DNA of 64,000 bases, from positions 682,001 to 746,000 of the forward strand of contig NZ_CP089312.1 in assembly GCF_021545335.1 (NCBI RefSeq). The letters are read 5' to 3'. Positions within the stretch are counted from its first letter, which is position 1; each line of letters opens with the position of its first letter. The position numbers and the translations under genes were made by a program. Positions 33,525 through 42,429 of the stretch are shown in pieces. Origin of the DNA: Streptomyces sp. GQFP. Lineage in GTDB: Bacteria; Actinomycetota; Actinomycetes; Streptomycetales; Streptomycetaceae. The notes beneath the pieces are model-generated. The model was given only the letters and a program-made list of their open reading frames with translations. It was not told the DNA's origin and made no database searches.

Positions 33525-34430
33525 CTACTCCGGCGGCGTGGGTGTGTCGTGCGTCCGGTACATGGCCTGTACGTCCAGCTCCAGTTGGACGGTCGGACCG
33601 ACCACCGCGATGCCACGGGCCAGCATGGAACGCCAGTTGAGCGTGTAGTCCTCGCGGTGCAGCTCGGCCCTGGCCAGGGCGGCGCAGCGCAACTCCTCGC
33701 CGTAGCCGCCGTTCACGGTGCCCAGGTACGTGGTCTCCAGCCCCACCGAACGCGTCACCCCGTGCATGGTCAGCGTGCCCTGCAGCGTCCACTTGCTGCC
33801 GCCGCGGTACGCGAACCGCGTGCTCGCGAAGTCGATGTACGGGAAGCGCTCGACGTCGAGGAAGTCGGCGGACCGCAGGTGGTTGTCCCGGGTGAGGTTG
33901 CCCGTGGTGATGCTCGACGCGTCGATCCGGACGGACACCCAGGAGTCCGTCATCTGCTGGGCCACCTGGATGCCGCCCTCGAACCGCTCGAACCGGCCGT
34001 GCACGTTCGCCATCCCGACATGCTTGGCGATGAACCGGATCGCCGTGTGCGGCGGATCGAAGAGCCAGGTACCAGGCAGGGGAAGGTCCAGCTGACGGGC
34101 CGGCTCCAGCTGGATGCGCTCCGCCGGAAGCGCGGTGTCGCCGACGACCTCGACCGTCTCGCGGTGCGGCGTCAGCCCCTCCGCCGCGACCATCAGGCTG
34201 TAGCGGCCCGGCGGCAGGACTGCCAGGAAGAAGCCGTACGGGTCCGTCGTCCCGCGCGCCATCACATGGTGGATGTCGACCGCCGACACGGTCACATCGG
34301 CGCCGCCCATCGGCTGCCCCAGCGGGTCCAGGACCTCGCAGCCGAGGGCGCCCGCGCCCGGCGGCAGAGGCAGTGCCAAGCCGGCACCGGCCACCTTGGA
34401 CCGCCGACGCCTGAGGAGCGCGAAAGCCAT
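33525..34430 (-). CDS. YceI-domain protein with N-terminal carboxypeptidase-regulatory-like domain
   Basis: 301 residues from ATG 34430, which is 7-8 bases from the AGGAAAGG ribosome binding site; the GTG at 34439 is too close. Residues 25-105 form a beta-sandwich of the CarboxypepD_reg kind (GCEVLDPLGQPMGGADVTV, TDPYGFFLAVLPPGRYSLMV). From about 115 a YceI lipocalin-like domain follows (GTWLFDPPHTAIRFIAKHVG, FLDVERFPYIDFAS, LTMHGVTRSVGLE). YceI proteins bind isoprenoid lipids. There is no signal peptide, so it is probably cytoplasmic. Confidence 0.88.
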   Translation of the reverse strand: MAFALLRRRRSKVAGAGLALPLPPGAGALGCEVLDPLGQPMGGADVTVSAVDIHHVMARGTTDPYGFFLAVLPPGRYSLMVAAEGLTPHRETVEVVGDTALPAERIQLEPARQLDLPLPGTWLFDPPHTAIRFIAKHVGMANVHGRFERFEGGIQVAQQMTDSWVSVRIDASSITTGNLTRDNHLRSADFLDVERFPYIDFASTRFAYRGGSKWTLQGTLTMHGVTRSVGLETTYLGTVNGGYGEELRCAALARAELHREDYTLNWRSMLARGIAVVGPTVQLELDVQAMYRTHDTPTPPE

Positions 34431-34439
34431 ACGGCTCAC

Positions 34440-35044
34440 CTTTCCTGACGTACCGTCAAAATCGAACTCCGCAGAATGCCTGAGCCGACTCCGTCAGAGC
34501 CGAGGCTGGCTGTCCACGCGAACCCGGGCACAGACCAGCCCTCCCGCACAAGGCCATGATCCAATCGCGATCTTGGTCCAACCGACCGCGACGCGGGTGT
34601 CTCATTTCGATACACCCCTCCCGGCGGCAAGGAAGATAGCAGTCCGTTCAGGAAGCCGCCTAGCGAACTCCCCAGCCCTGCAAGTCCAAGAGGTGCCGAC
34701 AGCCGAAGGACCCGGCCCGGCTGAATGAGGTGAGGGTGAACCAGTGCGCCAGCTCTTCGCCGGGTCACCCTCGTCACCGGCCCCGATCGACCTCGACGAC
34801 ATCCCCGCCGGAGCCGGGGTCGGGGCGAACGCCCCACAGATGACGGACTCCGAGGCCGACGACTCGACCACGACCGAGGCGAGACAACACACCGCGGAGG
34901 GGCTGGGACGACACGACTGTCCCGGCCTCAACAAGCGCTTCGCGACAGCCGGCCCCAGCCCCAGAGCGCATCGGAGACGCCGATCACTGGACAGTCTCGC
35001 GATCATGCGTTGACGCTCGTGGACAAGGGTGTCAACCTCGGCAC
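34440..35044. other. 605-base region with no supported gene
   Basis: Open frames exist on both strands (for example 34744-35013 plus, 34602-35105 minus), but none has a ribosome binding site, a recognisable domain or a convincing start. The sequence is somewhat less G/C-biased than the neighbours. It separates the envelope-protein group from the sugar locus and may be decayed coding sequence or a long regulatory region for the LacI gene. Confidence 0.45.
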
Positions 35045-36049
35045 GTGCAGGTGACGATTCGAGAAGTCGCGAAGGAGGCCGGGGTCTCCCCGTCCACGGT
35101 GTCACGGTCGCTCACGCCCGGAGGGACGGTGAGCGAGGTCACACGCGAGCGGGTACGGGCCGCCGCGGACCGGCTCGGTTACCGGCCCAACCGGGCCGCG
35201 CGGGGTCTGATCACCGGCCGTACGGGACATGTGGGCGTGATCGTCCCGGATCTGCTCAACCCGTTCTTCGCGGACATCTGCAAGGGAGTACAGGCCCGTG
35301 CACGAGGGCTGGGCCACGCGGTGTTCGTCAGCGACACCGAACGCGACGAGGGCCTGGAGATGGACGCGATCAGGACCCTCGCTCCCGAGGTGGACGGCAT
35401 CGTGCTGTGCGCACCGCAGTTGAGCAGCGAGGAACTGCGCTCACTGAGCGACGTCACCGACAAGCCGATCATCCTGCTGCACCGCAAGGAACCCGGTTTC
35501 GCCAGTGTCACCGCCGACCTCGTCGAGGGCATGACGGACGCGCTGACCCATCTGCACGCCCTCGGCCATCGCCGTGTCGCCTATGTGGGCGGCCCCCGCA
35601 GCACGTGGACCGCGCAGGAGAGGGCCGCCGGGATCGAGGCCATGGCGTCGTCCGGCAAGGTCGAGATCATCCAGGTCGGCAGCGTGGCCCCGCACTTCGA
35701 CGGCGGCATCACGGGTGCCGCCGACGTGGTGCTGGCCAGCGGGGCGACCGCCGTGGTGGCCTTCAACGACATCGTCGCCTTCGGCCTGATCAGCCGGTTC
35801 AGCGCGCGCAAGGTGCGGGTGCCGGACGAGATGAGCGTGGTGGGCTGCGACGACATCGCGCTGGCCGGGATGGCCGCGCCGCCGCTCACCACGGTCCATG
35901 TGCCCAAGGCGCATGCGGCGCGGGCCGCGGTCGATCTGCTGTTCCGCACGCTCGGCACCCCGGCGGGGGAGGATGTGGAGCCGTTGCAGCGGGTGCTGCC
36001 GACGCATCTGGTGGTGCGCGGGTCGACGGCGGCGATCGAACGGCCGTAG
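35045..36049 (+). CDS. LacI-family transcriptional regulator
   Basis: 334 residues from GTG 35045; a second GTG two codons later is possible. The LacI helix-turn-helix reads VTIREVAKEAGVSPSTVSRSL, with hinge YRPNRAARGLITGRTGHVGV. The ligand domain is periplasmic-binding-protein-like (LLNPFFADICKGVQ, GHRRVAYVGGP, AVVAFNDIVAFGLI, VGCDDIALAGMAAPPLTTV). It is divergent by function from the sugar locus that follows, and is the best candidate to bind the two LacI-type operators at 39829 and 39961. The effector is probably a sugar acid or oligosaccharide. Confidence 0.93.
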   Translation: MQVTIREVAKEAGVSPSTVSRSLTPGGTVSEVTRERVRAAADRLGYRPNRAARGLITGRTGHVGVIVPDLLNPFFADICKGVQARARGLGHAVFVSDTERDEGLEMDAIRTLAPEVDGIVLCAPQLSSEELRSLSDVTDKPIILLHRKEPGFASVTADLVEGMTDALTHLHALGHRRVAYVGGPRSTWTAQERAAGIEAMASSGKVEIIQVGSVAPHFDGGITGAADVVLASGATAVVAFNDIVAFGLISRFSARKVRVPDEMSVVGCDDIALAGMAAPPLTTVHVPKAHAARAAVDLLFRTLGTPAGEDVEPLQRVLPTHLVVRGSTAAIERP

Positions 36050-36101
36050 CGAACCGCCCGACCGCCCGACCGCTCACCGGGTTCCCGGCGGCCTCGGAGC
36101 C

Positions 36102-37052
36102 TCAGTCGTCCGGTATGCCGAGGTCGATCTCGTCGTCCGCGTCCCTGTCGCACACCAGTGTTCCGTCGACGACGCGGAGTGTGGCGGCCTGGATGGCCGA
36201 CCGTCGGTCCGTGTAGGTCGCCTCGTCGCGGCCCTCGCGGTCCGGGTGGGTGAAGTAGAAGATCGTGGCCGAGTCGCCGGGGCCGCCGGGCTCCTGGCGG
36301 TGGGGGTGCACGACGACGTCGGCGTGCAGGGCCGGCCCCTGGTCGTCCGGGCGTGAGCCGCTCTTGTCGAGGATGGTCCCGCGGCGTTCCCAGGTTTCCA
36401 GGTCGTCCGACCGGTAGACCCGCTGGCCGTCCCAGGCGTCGACGACGAGCCAGGTGTGTCCGCCGAGTGCGAAGACGTTCGGCCCCTCGTGCGGGATCTC
36501 CGTGATCACCGGGCCGACGGTGCGCCAGGCGTAGAGGTCCTCGCTGTCCGCCGCGTAGGTGTGCTGTCCGGCGGCCGAGTCCTTGTACCAGAGGCGGAAT
36601 CCGCCCCCGGGCTTCGGATGGACGCAGGCGTCGATGGCCTGGCGGGTGTCGAGCGAGATCGGCCCGTGATAGTCCCAGCGCACGAGGTCGGGCGAGGTGT
36701 AGTGCTGGATGGTGCGGGTGTCCCGGCCCGAGTAGGCGGGGACGCCCCGGATGTAGCTGACGTACATGTGGTAGCGGTCCTCGTGCCAGAGGATCTCGGG
36801 GGCCCAGAACGTGTTCCGGCCGAACTCCCACTCAAGGCCGGGGATGACCCCGCGATAGGTCCAGCTCGCTCCCCGGTCGGCGGAGGACGCGACGCCCAGG
36901 TCGGTGCCGTGGAACCAGGACTGGCGTGGGCCGGGCGCGTCGGCCCGGCGGTTCGTGTAGACCATCCACCATTCGCGCTCGGCACGGTTCCAGATGACGG
37001 TGGGATCGGCCGCACCGTCGTGGATGGGGTCCCTGAACAGAGGGGCGGTCAT
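36102..37052 (-). CDS. Five-bladed beta-propeller glycosidase-like protein (GH43/GH32 class)
   Basis: 316 residues, no signal peptide, so an intracellular enzyme. The start DPIHDGAADPTVIWNRAEREW has the Asp of the first blade (catalytic base position). FWAPEILWHEDRYHMYVSYI and the later WDYHGPISLDTRQAIDACVH are typical of the propeller. The exact GH family cannot be fixed by eye. It is in the minus-strand unit with the dehydratase and binding protein, so it probably acts on an oligosaccharide brought in by the ABC transporter. Confidence 0.72.
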   Translation of the reverse strand: MTAPLFRDPIHDGAADPTVIWNRAEREWWMVYTNRRADAPGPRQSWFHGTDLGVASSADRGASWTYRGVIPGLEWEFGRNTFWAPEILWHEDRYHMYVSYIRGVPAYSGRDTRTIQHYTSPDLVRWDYHGPISLDTRQAIDACVHPKPGGGFRLWYKDSAAGQHTYAADSEDLYAWRTVGPVITEIPHEGPNVFALGGHTWLVVDAWDGQRVYRSDDLETWERRGTILDKSGSRPDDQGPALHADVVVHPHRQEPGGPGDSATIFYFTHPDREGRDEATYTDRRSAIQAATLRVVDGTLVCDRDADDEIDLGIPDD

Positions 37053-37082
37053 GTTTCCTCCACGTCTTTCGCTTGTCCCGGC

Positions 37083-38411
37083 TCACCACCGGGGCATCGT
37101 CGGGTCGAACTCCGGCAGCACGCTGCGCAGGTAGGCCACGTCGTTTCGGTGCTCGCGTCCCAGCGACAGATACGTGGCGTGCAGGCGGTCCACCGCGGCG
37201 CGGTCGAGTTCGACGCCCAGTCCTGGACCGCGCGGCACCCGCACCGACCCATCGGTGAAGGTCAGCGCGCCCGGCACCACGACATCGTCCGCCGCGTTCC
37301 ACGGGTAGTGCGTGTCGCAGGCGTGGTCGAGCGCGGGCGTGGCCGCCGCCGCGTGGGTCATCGCGGCGAGACTGATGCCCAGATGCGAGTTGGAGTGCAT
37401 GGACAGCCCCCAGCCGACGGCCTCGCACACGGCACCGAGCGCGACGGTGGCGCGCGGCCCGCCCCAGATGTGGTGGTCGCCGAGCACGATCCGTACGGCA
37501 CCGCGTTCCAGAGCGGGGCGTATGGCGTCGAGGGAGGTCACACACATGTTGGTGGCGAGCGGGAGCGTCGTGCGCGCGGCTACGGCCGCCATGTCCTCGA
37601 TGCCGGCCACCGGGTCCTCCAGGTATTCGAGGACACCCTCCAGTTCGGGGACCGCCGACAGGGCGGTCTGCAGACTCCAGGCGGCGTTGGGGTCGATGCG
37701 CAGCGGGTGGTCAGGGAACGCGGCGCGCAGCGCGTGGAGCGCCGCGATCTCCTCGTCCGCCGGGAAGACCCCGCCCTTGAGCTTCAGTGACCGGAAGCCG
37801 TACCGGTCCACCATGCGTTTCGCCTGGGCGACGATGCCGCCCGGGTCCAGGGCCGCACCCCACTCGTCCTCGTCCGCGCCCGGATGTCCGGCCCACTTGT
37901 AGAACAGGTAGCCGCTGTAGGGCACGGCGTCGCGTGCCCGGCCGCCCAGCAGGTCGACCACCGGTACGCCCGCCAGCCGCCCCTGTGCGTCCAGGCACGC
38001 CACCTCCAGCGCCGCGTACACCCGGCGTACGTCGAATGCGGGCGCGGGGATCGGGGCGGGCCCGCGCGACCCGGTCGAGCCGGTGCGGTCGGCCCAGCGC
38101 CGCCAGGGTGCGTCGGGACCGTACGCGACGCCGTCCACGCGTCCGGCGAGCAGTTCCCCGGCCAGCCGGGCCAGCGCCGCCGTCTCGTACACACCGGTGC
38201 CGGGCAGGCGCGAGCCCACCAACTCCAGCCAGTCCAGCTGCCAGGCGTGCCCGACGCACTCGCTGAGGCCCGTCACCTGGCCGCCCCGGCCGTCGTCCAC
38301 GACCAGTTCGAGGACCGCGCGCAGCACATGGGGTTCGTGGGCGCCGTCGGCGTTGAGGAGCGGGGGGTCTCGGAAGGCTATGGGGGTGACCCGCAGTTCC
38401 CGGATGATCAT
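37083..38411 (-). CDS. Enolase-superfamily sugar-acid dehydratase (glucarate dehydratase-like)
   Basis: 442 residues. Motifs of the glucarate dehydratase group: SLKLKGGVF (KxK catalytic lysine), RIDPNAAW and EYLEDPV (metal ligands Asp and Glu), NMCVTS (Asn in place of the third acidic ligand), and MHSNSHLGIS with the catalytic His. It would remove water from an aldarate or aldonate to give a 2-keto-3-deoxy acid. The gene lies between the propeller enzyme and binding-protein genes. The precise sugar acid is unknown. Confidence 0.88.
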   Translation of the reverse strand: MIIRELRVTPIAFRDPPLLNADGAHEPHVLRAVLELVVDDGRGGQVTGLSECVGHAWQLDWLELVGSRLPGTGVYETAALARLAGELLAGRVDGVAYGPDAPWRRWADRTGSTGSRGPAPIPAPAFDVRRVYAALEVACLDAQGRLAGVPVVDLLGGRARDAVPYSGYLFYKWAGHPGADEDEWGAALDPGGIVAQAKRMVDRYGFRSLKLKGGVFPADEEIAALHALRAAFPDHPLRIDPNAAWSLQTALSAVPELEGVLEYLEDPVAGIEDMAAVAARTTLPLATNMCVTSLDAIRPALERGAVRIVLGDHHIWGGPRATVALGAVCEAVGWGLSMHSNSHLGISLAAMTHAAAATPALDHACDTHYPWNAADDVVVPGALTFTDGSVRVPRGPGLGVELDRAAVDRLHATYLSLGREHRNDVAYLRSVLPEFDPTMPRW

Positions 38412-38435
38412 GCGTGACAGCCTCCGGTACGCGAC

Positions 38436-39761
38436 TCAGCCCTGCGGGACGGTGGTGTGGTACTTGTCGACCATCTTGGTCGCCGCGGACCGTATGCTCT
38501 GCTTCCCGAAGAGCAGGTCCTCGTAGACCCGCCGGAACTCCAGCTTGTCCTCGTTGGAGCCGGACGGCGGTATCGGAGCCAAGGCGAACCTCTTCTCCAA
38601 CCCGGCGACGTACTCGTACACGACGCGGTCGCCGCCGGTGAGACTGGAGGCGAGACGGTCCATGACCCCCCGGTTGGGCGGCAGTCCGCGCACCACGCCG
38701 AGGATCCCGCCCGCCGCCGGATCGTTCAGCAGGAAGTCGAGCAGCAGCGCCGCCTCCCGTTTGTGTGCGCAGCGTTGCTGTACGCACATCGCTCCCGCGC
38801 CGGCGGTCAGCCCGAGCGGTGCACCGGACGAGAGGGTGGGGAAGGGGATGGCCGCGACGTCGCCGTAGGCCTCGAAGTACGGCGTGGCGGTGGAGGTGAT
38901 GTTGAACTCGGCGGTGGACAGCTTCCGTACCAGCGGGGAACTGTCCGTCGAACCGTCGTAGGAGGCGGTGACGTTGGGCGGGGTGAAGAAGCCCTTGTCC
39001 CGCAGCCGTGCGGTCAGCTCCCAGAACGTGGTGAGATCGGCGACGGTGAACCCGAGTGAACCGTCGCTCTTGTAGATCGACTTGCCGTGCTGGACCAGCC
39101 AGACGTTGAAGGTCTCGCTGTAGCCGCCGAAGTCGGTGATCACGGCCCTGTCCGGCGCGGCCCTCTTCAGGGCGGGTCCCACCTCGTCCAGCAGGTCGTC
39201 CCAGGTCCAGCCGGCCTTCGGGAGGCCGACGCCCGCCTTGCGCCAGATCGCGGGGTCGACGAAGAGCGCCTGGGTGGAGATTCCCGTCGGCACCGCGTAC
39301 AGCTTGCCGCCCAGCCGGTTGCCGTTCACGTAGGTGCGGGGTATCCGGCCGAGGGAAACGCCGGAGAACTCCGGTCCGTCCAGGTTCGCGACCAGTCCGT
39401 TCGCGGCGTACGAGCGCAGCTCGTAGTAGTCCATCTGCAGCACGTCGGGGCCGCTGTTGGCCGCGACCTGAGTGGCGAGCCGTTGGAAGTAGGCCTGGTA
39501 TCCGCTGAACGAGGTCGTGACCTTGATCTTCGGATGGCGGCGCTCGAAGAGCCGTAGCGCCTTGTCGGTGGCGATGTTGCGGTCGTCGCCGCCCCACCAC
39601 TGGAAGTTGAGCGTCACCGTGCCGTCGGCAGACGTCTGTGAGGTGCCGCATCCGGCGGTGGCCGCGCCCAGCGCGAGGGCACCCAGCGAGGTGAGCACCC
39701 GGCGGCGCGAGGACGGGGACGAGGTGGAGGTGAAGGTGGGCGTAGGGCGTGTCGCTGGCAT
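38436..39761 (-). CDS. Sugar ABC transporter substrate-binding lipoprotein (Tat type)
   Basis: 441 residues from ATG 39761 (GAAGG upstream). The signal has twin arginines (SSRRRVLTSLGALALG) and a lipobox (TAGC), so it is a Tat-exported lipoprotein. The mature domain is of the family-1 sugar binder type (LNFQWWGGDDRNIATDKALR, FERRHPKIKVTTSFSGYQAY, GPDVLQMDYYELRSYAANG). It works with the divergently transcribed permeases at 40011-41848. No ATPase gene is in the locus, so a shared MsiK-type ATPase is expected. Confidence 0.9.
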   Translation of the reverse strand: MPATRPTPTFTSTSSPSSRRRVLTSLGALALGAATAGCGTSQTSADGTVTLNFQWWGGDDRNIATDKALRLFERRHPKIKVTTSFSGYQAYFQRLATQVAANSGPDVLQMDYYELRSYAANGLVANLDGPEFSGVSLGRIPRTYVNGNRLGGKLYAVPTGISTQALFVDPAIWRKAGVGLPKAGWTWDDLLDEVGPALKRAAPDRAVITDFGGYSETFNVWLVQHGKSIYKSDGSLGFTVADLTTFWELTARLRDKGFFTPPNVTASYDGSTDSSPLVRKLSTAEFNITSTATPYFEAYGDVAAIPFPTLSSGAPLGLTAGAGAMCVQQRCAHKREAALLLDFLLNDPAAGGILGVVRGLPPNRGVMDRLASSLTGGDRVVYEYVAGLEKRFALAPIPPSGSNEDKLEFRRVYEDLLFGKQSIRSAATKMVDKYHTTVPQG

Positions 39762-39828
39762 CGCGGACCTTCGCTCGACGGGGAGTTGGGGGGCGGCGGG
39801 AGAACCGGTGCGGTGGCGGGAGGACCAC

Positions 39829-39841
39829 TGCAAACGTTGCC
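39829..39841. promoter_or_regulatory. LacI-type operator 1
   Basis: TGCAAACGTTGCC with central CG resembles LacI/GalR boxes (TGCAAACGTTTGCA). It lies 68 bases upstream of the binding-protein start and is identical to the site at 39961. Confidence 0.75.
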
Positions 39842-39960
39842 ATCTTGTTTCCGACTGGCCCGGAAGTTACGCGTGCCGACTGAGCTGAGTCAATGCCAAA
39901 TCTCAAAGAAACAGGGAATGAATAGGTCGCGTCGTACCCCTTGCCGCAGCCGAGGACGCA

Positions 39961-39973
39961 TGCAAACGTTGCC
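39961..39973. promoter_or_regulatory. LacI-type operator 2
   Basis: Second perfect copy of TGCAAACGTTGCC, 132 bases from the first (about 12-13 helical turns) and 38 bases before the permease start. Two identical sites in a divergent promoter suggest looping or coordinated repression by the LacI regulator. Confidence 0.75.
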
Positions 39974-40010
39974 GCCGTCATCCATCCTCACTGTGGAGGA
40001 GCAACCCACG

Positions 40011-40976
40011 ATGGCCCAGGCAACCGCCCCGCCCCGACCGCTGCCCCGAGCACGCGGCGACATCACCGACGACAACCCCTCGGCTGGACGCCGCCGTTCG
40101 CACGCCTTCGCGGCGCATGTCTTCCTCGCACCCTGGCTGATCGGCATCGTCGTACTGACCCTGGGCCCGATGCTCGCGTCGCTGTACCTGTCGTTCACCG
40201 ACTACGGCCTGTTCACCGACCCGCACTGGGTCGGCCTGGCCAACTACCGGTACATGCTGGAGGACGAGCGCTTCCTCGCCTCCATCGGCGTCACTCTGCA
40301 GTACGTCCTCATCGGCGCCCCGCTCAAGCTCGCCGCCGCGCTCGCCGTGGCACTGCTGCTCAACCGCGCCCGACGAGGCGTCGGCCTGTACCGTGCCGCG
40401 TTCTACGCCCCGTCACTGCTCGGCGCGAGCGTCAGCGTCGCCCTGGTGTGGCGGTCCCTGTTCGCCACCGGCGGACTCACCGACCGCTCCATGTCCTTCT
40501 TCGGTCTGCACGTCGGCGGCCTCACCGACAATCCGGACTACTCGCTGTACCCGCTGATCACCCTGACCGTCTGGCAGTTCGGCGCCCCCATGGTGATCTT
40601 CCTCGCCGGACTGACGCAGATACCGAAGGAGTTGTACGAGGCGGCCTCGATCGACGGAGCCGGCCGCGTGCGCACCTTCTTCTCCATCACCTTCCCGATG
40701 CTGACGCCGGTCCTCTTCTTCAACCTGATCCTGGAGATCATCCACTCCTTCCAGTCGTTCACCTCGGCGTTCGTGATCAGCGGAGGCACCGGAGGCCCCA
40801 CCGACTCGACGCTCCTCTACTCGCTCTACCTGTACGAACAGGCCTTCACCAACTTCCACATGGGATACGCCTCCGCGATGGCCTGGGTCCTGCTGGCCGT
40901 CATCGCGCTGGTCACGTTCCTCGTCTTCCGCACGTCCCGCACGTGGGTCTTCTACGGACAGGAGGACGCGTCATGA
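40011..40976 (+). CDS. Sugar ABC transporter permease (MalF/UgpA type)
   Basis: 321 residues from ATG 40011 (GGAGGAG upstream). Six membrane segments begin with FLAPWLIGIVVLTLGPML. The EAA loop is YEAASIDGAGRVRTFFSITFP. It forms the import channel with the next permease, whose start overlaps its stop by 4 bases. It is transcribed away from the binding-protein gene. Confidence 0.95.
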   Translation: MAQATAPPRPLPRARGDITDDNPSAGRRRSHAFAAHVFLAPWLIGIVVLTLGPMLASLYLSFTDYGLFTDPHWVGLANYRYMLEDERFLASIGVTLQYVLIGAPLKLAAALAVALLLNRARRGVGLYRAAFYAPSLLGASVSVALVWRSLFATGGLTDRSMSFFGLHVGGLTDNPDYSLYPLITLTVWQFGAPMVIFLAGLTQIPKELYEAASIDGAGRVRTFFSITFPMLTPVLFFNLILEIIHSFQSFTSAFVISGGTGGPTDSTLLYSLYLYEQAFTNFHMGYASAMAWVLLAVIALVTFLVFRTSRTWVFYGQEDAS

Positions 40977-41848
40977 CCACCACCACGACGCCGGCCACCG
41001 CACCCTCCCCGGCCACCGCTCCCCTGCGTGGCGCGCTCTGGCACATCGTCTGCGTGGCCATCGGGCTCGTCCTGCTCTACCCGGTGCTGTGGCTGCTCAC
41101 GGCGTCGGTGAAGTCCGGCACCGAGATCATCTCGAATCTGAGCCCCGTCCCCGACGTCTTCACCCCGGGCAACTACGCCGAGGCGGCCGACGGGGTCAGC
41201 GGCATCTCGCTGTGGCGGCTGTTCGGCAACTCGCTGTTCATCTCGGTCGGCGCGGTCGTCGGGAACGTCCTGTCGTGTTCCCTGGCCGCCTACGCCTTCG
41301 CCCGGCTCCGCTTCCGCGGCAGCGGCCTGTACTTCGCGGTCATGATCGGCACGCTCATGCTGCCGCTGCACGTCGTGCTGATCCCGCAGTACATCATCTT
41401 CCAGAAACTGGGCATGGTCGGCACCTTCCTGCCGCTGATCCTGCCGAAGTTCCTGGCCACCGAGGCGTTCTTCGTGTTCCTGATCGTCCAGTTCATCCGG
41501 GGGCTGCCCCGTGAACTCGACGAGGCGGCGGTGCTCGACGGCTGCGGCCCGTACCGCACCTTCTGGCACGTCATCATGCCGCTGCTCAAGCCCGCCCTGG
41601 TCACCACGACGATCTTCTCGTTCATCTGGAGCTGGAACGACTTCCTCCCCCAGCTCATGTATCTCGCCGACCCGCAGACCTACACCCTCCAGCTGGGGCT
41701 GCGGATGTTCGTCGACCAGACCGGCAGCGCCGCCTACGGCCCGATGTTCGCCATGTCCGTGCTCACGCTCGTGCCCGTGCTGCTGTTCTTCCTCGCCTTC
41801 CAGCGGCTGCTGGTCGAGGGCGTCCAGACCTCCGGGCTGAAGGGATAG
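40973..41848 (+). CDS. Sugar ABC transporter permease (MalG/UgpE type)
   Basis: 291 residues. First membrane segment IVCVAIGLVLLYPVLWLL; MalG-type ASVKSGTEI after it; EAA loop DEAAVLDGCGPYRTFWHVIMP; NDFLPQLMY before the last segments. It pairs with the upstream permease. An ATPase gene is missing from the locus. Confidence 0.95.
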   Translation: MTTTTTPATAPSPATAPLRGALWHIVCVAIGLVLLYPVLWLLTASVKSGTEIISNLSPVPDVFTPGNYAEAADGVSGISLWRLFGNSLFISVGAVVGNVLSCSLAAYAFARLRFRGSGLYFAVMIGTLMLPLHVVLIPQYIIFQKLGMVGTFLPLILPKFLATEAFFVFLIVQFIRGLPRELDEAAVLDGCGPYRTFWHVIMPLLKPALVTTTIFSFIWSWNDFLPQLMYLADPQTYTLQLGLRMFVDQTGSAAYGPMFAMSVLTLVPVLLFFLAFQRLLVEGVQTSGLKG

Positions 41849-41853
41849 GGCAC

Positions 41854-42429
41854 ATGCGTCGTTCATGGTTCGCTCCCTTCGCCGACTGTCTGCTGCTCGG
41901 CGTGTTCCTGCTGGTCTGCTCGCTTCCGGTCGTCACCGCCTTCCCCGCTCTGGTCGCCGGCTGCGCGGTGCTGCGCGAACAGGCCTACGGCGGACCAGGA
42001 GTGACACCACGTCAGCTGGTCAACGCGTTGCGCCGGGTGCTGCGCTCGGGGCACACCGTCTGGCTGGTCCCGAGCGCCGTGCTCGCCCTGCTGTGGCTGG
42101 ACGCGCTCGCGCTGGACGCGCACGGGCCCGGCCTGGGCGCCCCCGTCGCGGCGGCGTCCGCGGTCGTGGCGGCGCTCGGGTTGCGGTGCGCGGCCGGCTG
42201 GCGCGAGGGCACAGCCTGGCGGACGGTCGTCATCGCCGCGTTCCGCTCGATGCCGCACCAGCCGCTCGTCCTCGTGCTGCTGGCCGGGTCCGTGGTGGCC
42301 GCCGCCGTGCTGCTGGCCATGTCCCCCGTCCTGCTGCTGATCGTGCTCGGCCCCCTCGCTCTCGCCGCCACGGCCGCCGACACCTGGCGGCCACTGTCGT
42401 TCTCACCTTCCCGAACGGAGACCGCATGA
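41854..42429 (+). CDS. Small membrane protein, YesL/DUF624-like
   Basis: 191 residues with four to five membrane segments (CLLLGVFLLVCSLPVVTAFPA, VLALLWLDALAL, VAAASAVVAALGL, VLVLLAGSVVAAAVLLAMSP). YesL-family proteins are often encoded directly after sugar ABC permeases, and the starting pattern WFAPFADCLLLG..LPVVTAFPAL agrees. The function is unknown; a modulatory role in the transporter is a guess. Confidence 0.7.
   Translation: MRRSWFAPFADCLLLGVFLLVCSLPVVTAFPALVAGCAVLREQAYGGPGVTPRQLVNALRRVLRSGHTVWLVPSAVLALLWLDALALDAHGPGLGAPVAAASAVVAALGLRCAAGWREGTAWRTVVIAAFRSMPHQPLVLVLLAGSVVAAAVLLAMSPVLLLIVLGPLALAATAADTWRPLSFSPSRTETA

Noticed and set aside
34602..35105. Minus-strand 167-codon open frame and plus-strand 34744-35013 frame
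   Set aside because: No ribosome binding site, no domain, low-complexity composition, and overlap with the LacI start; left as a region without supported gene.
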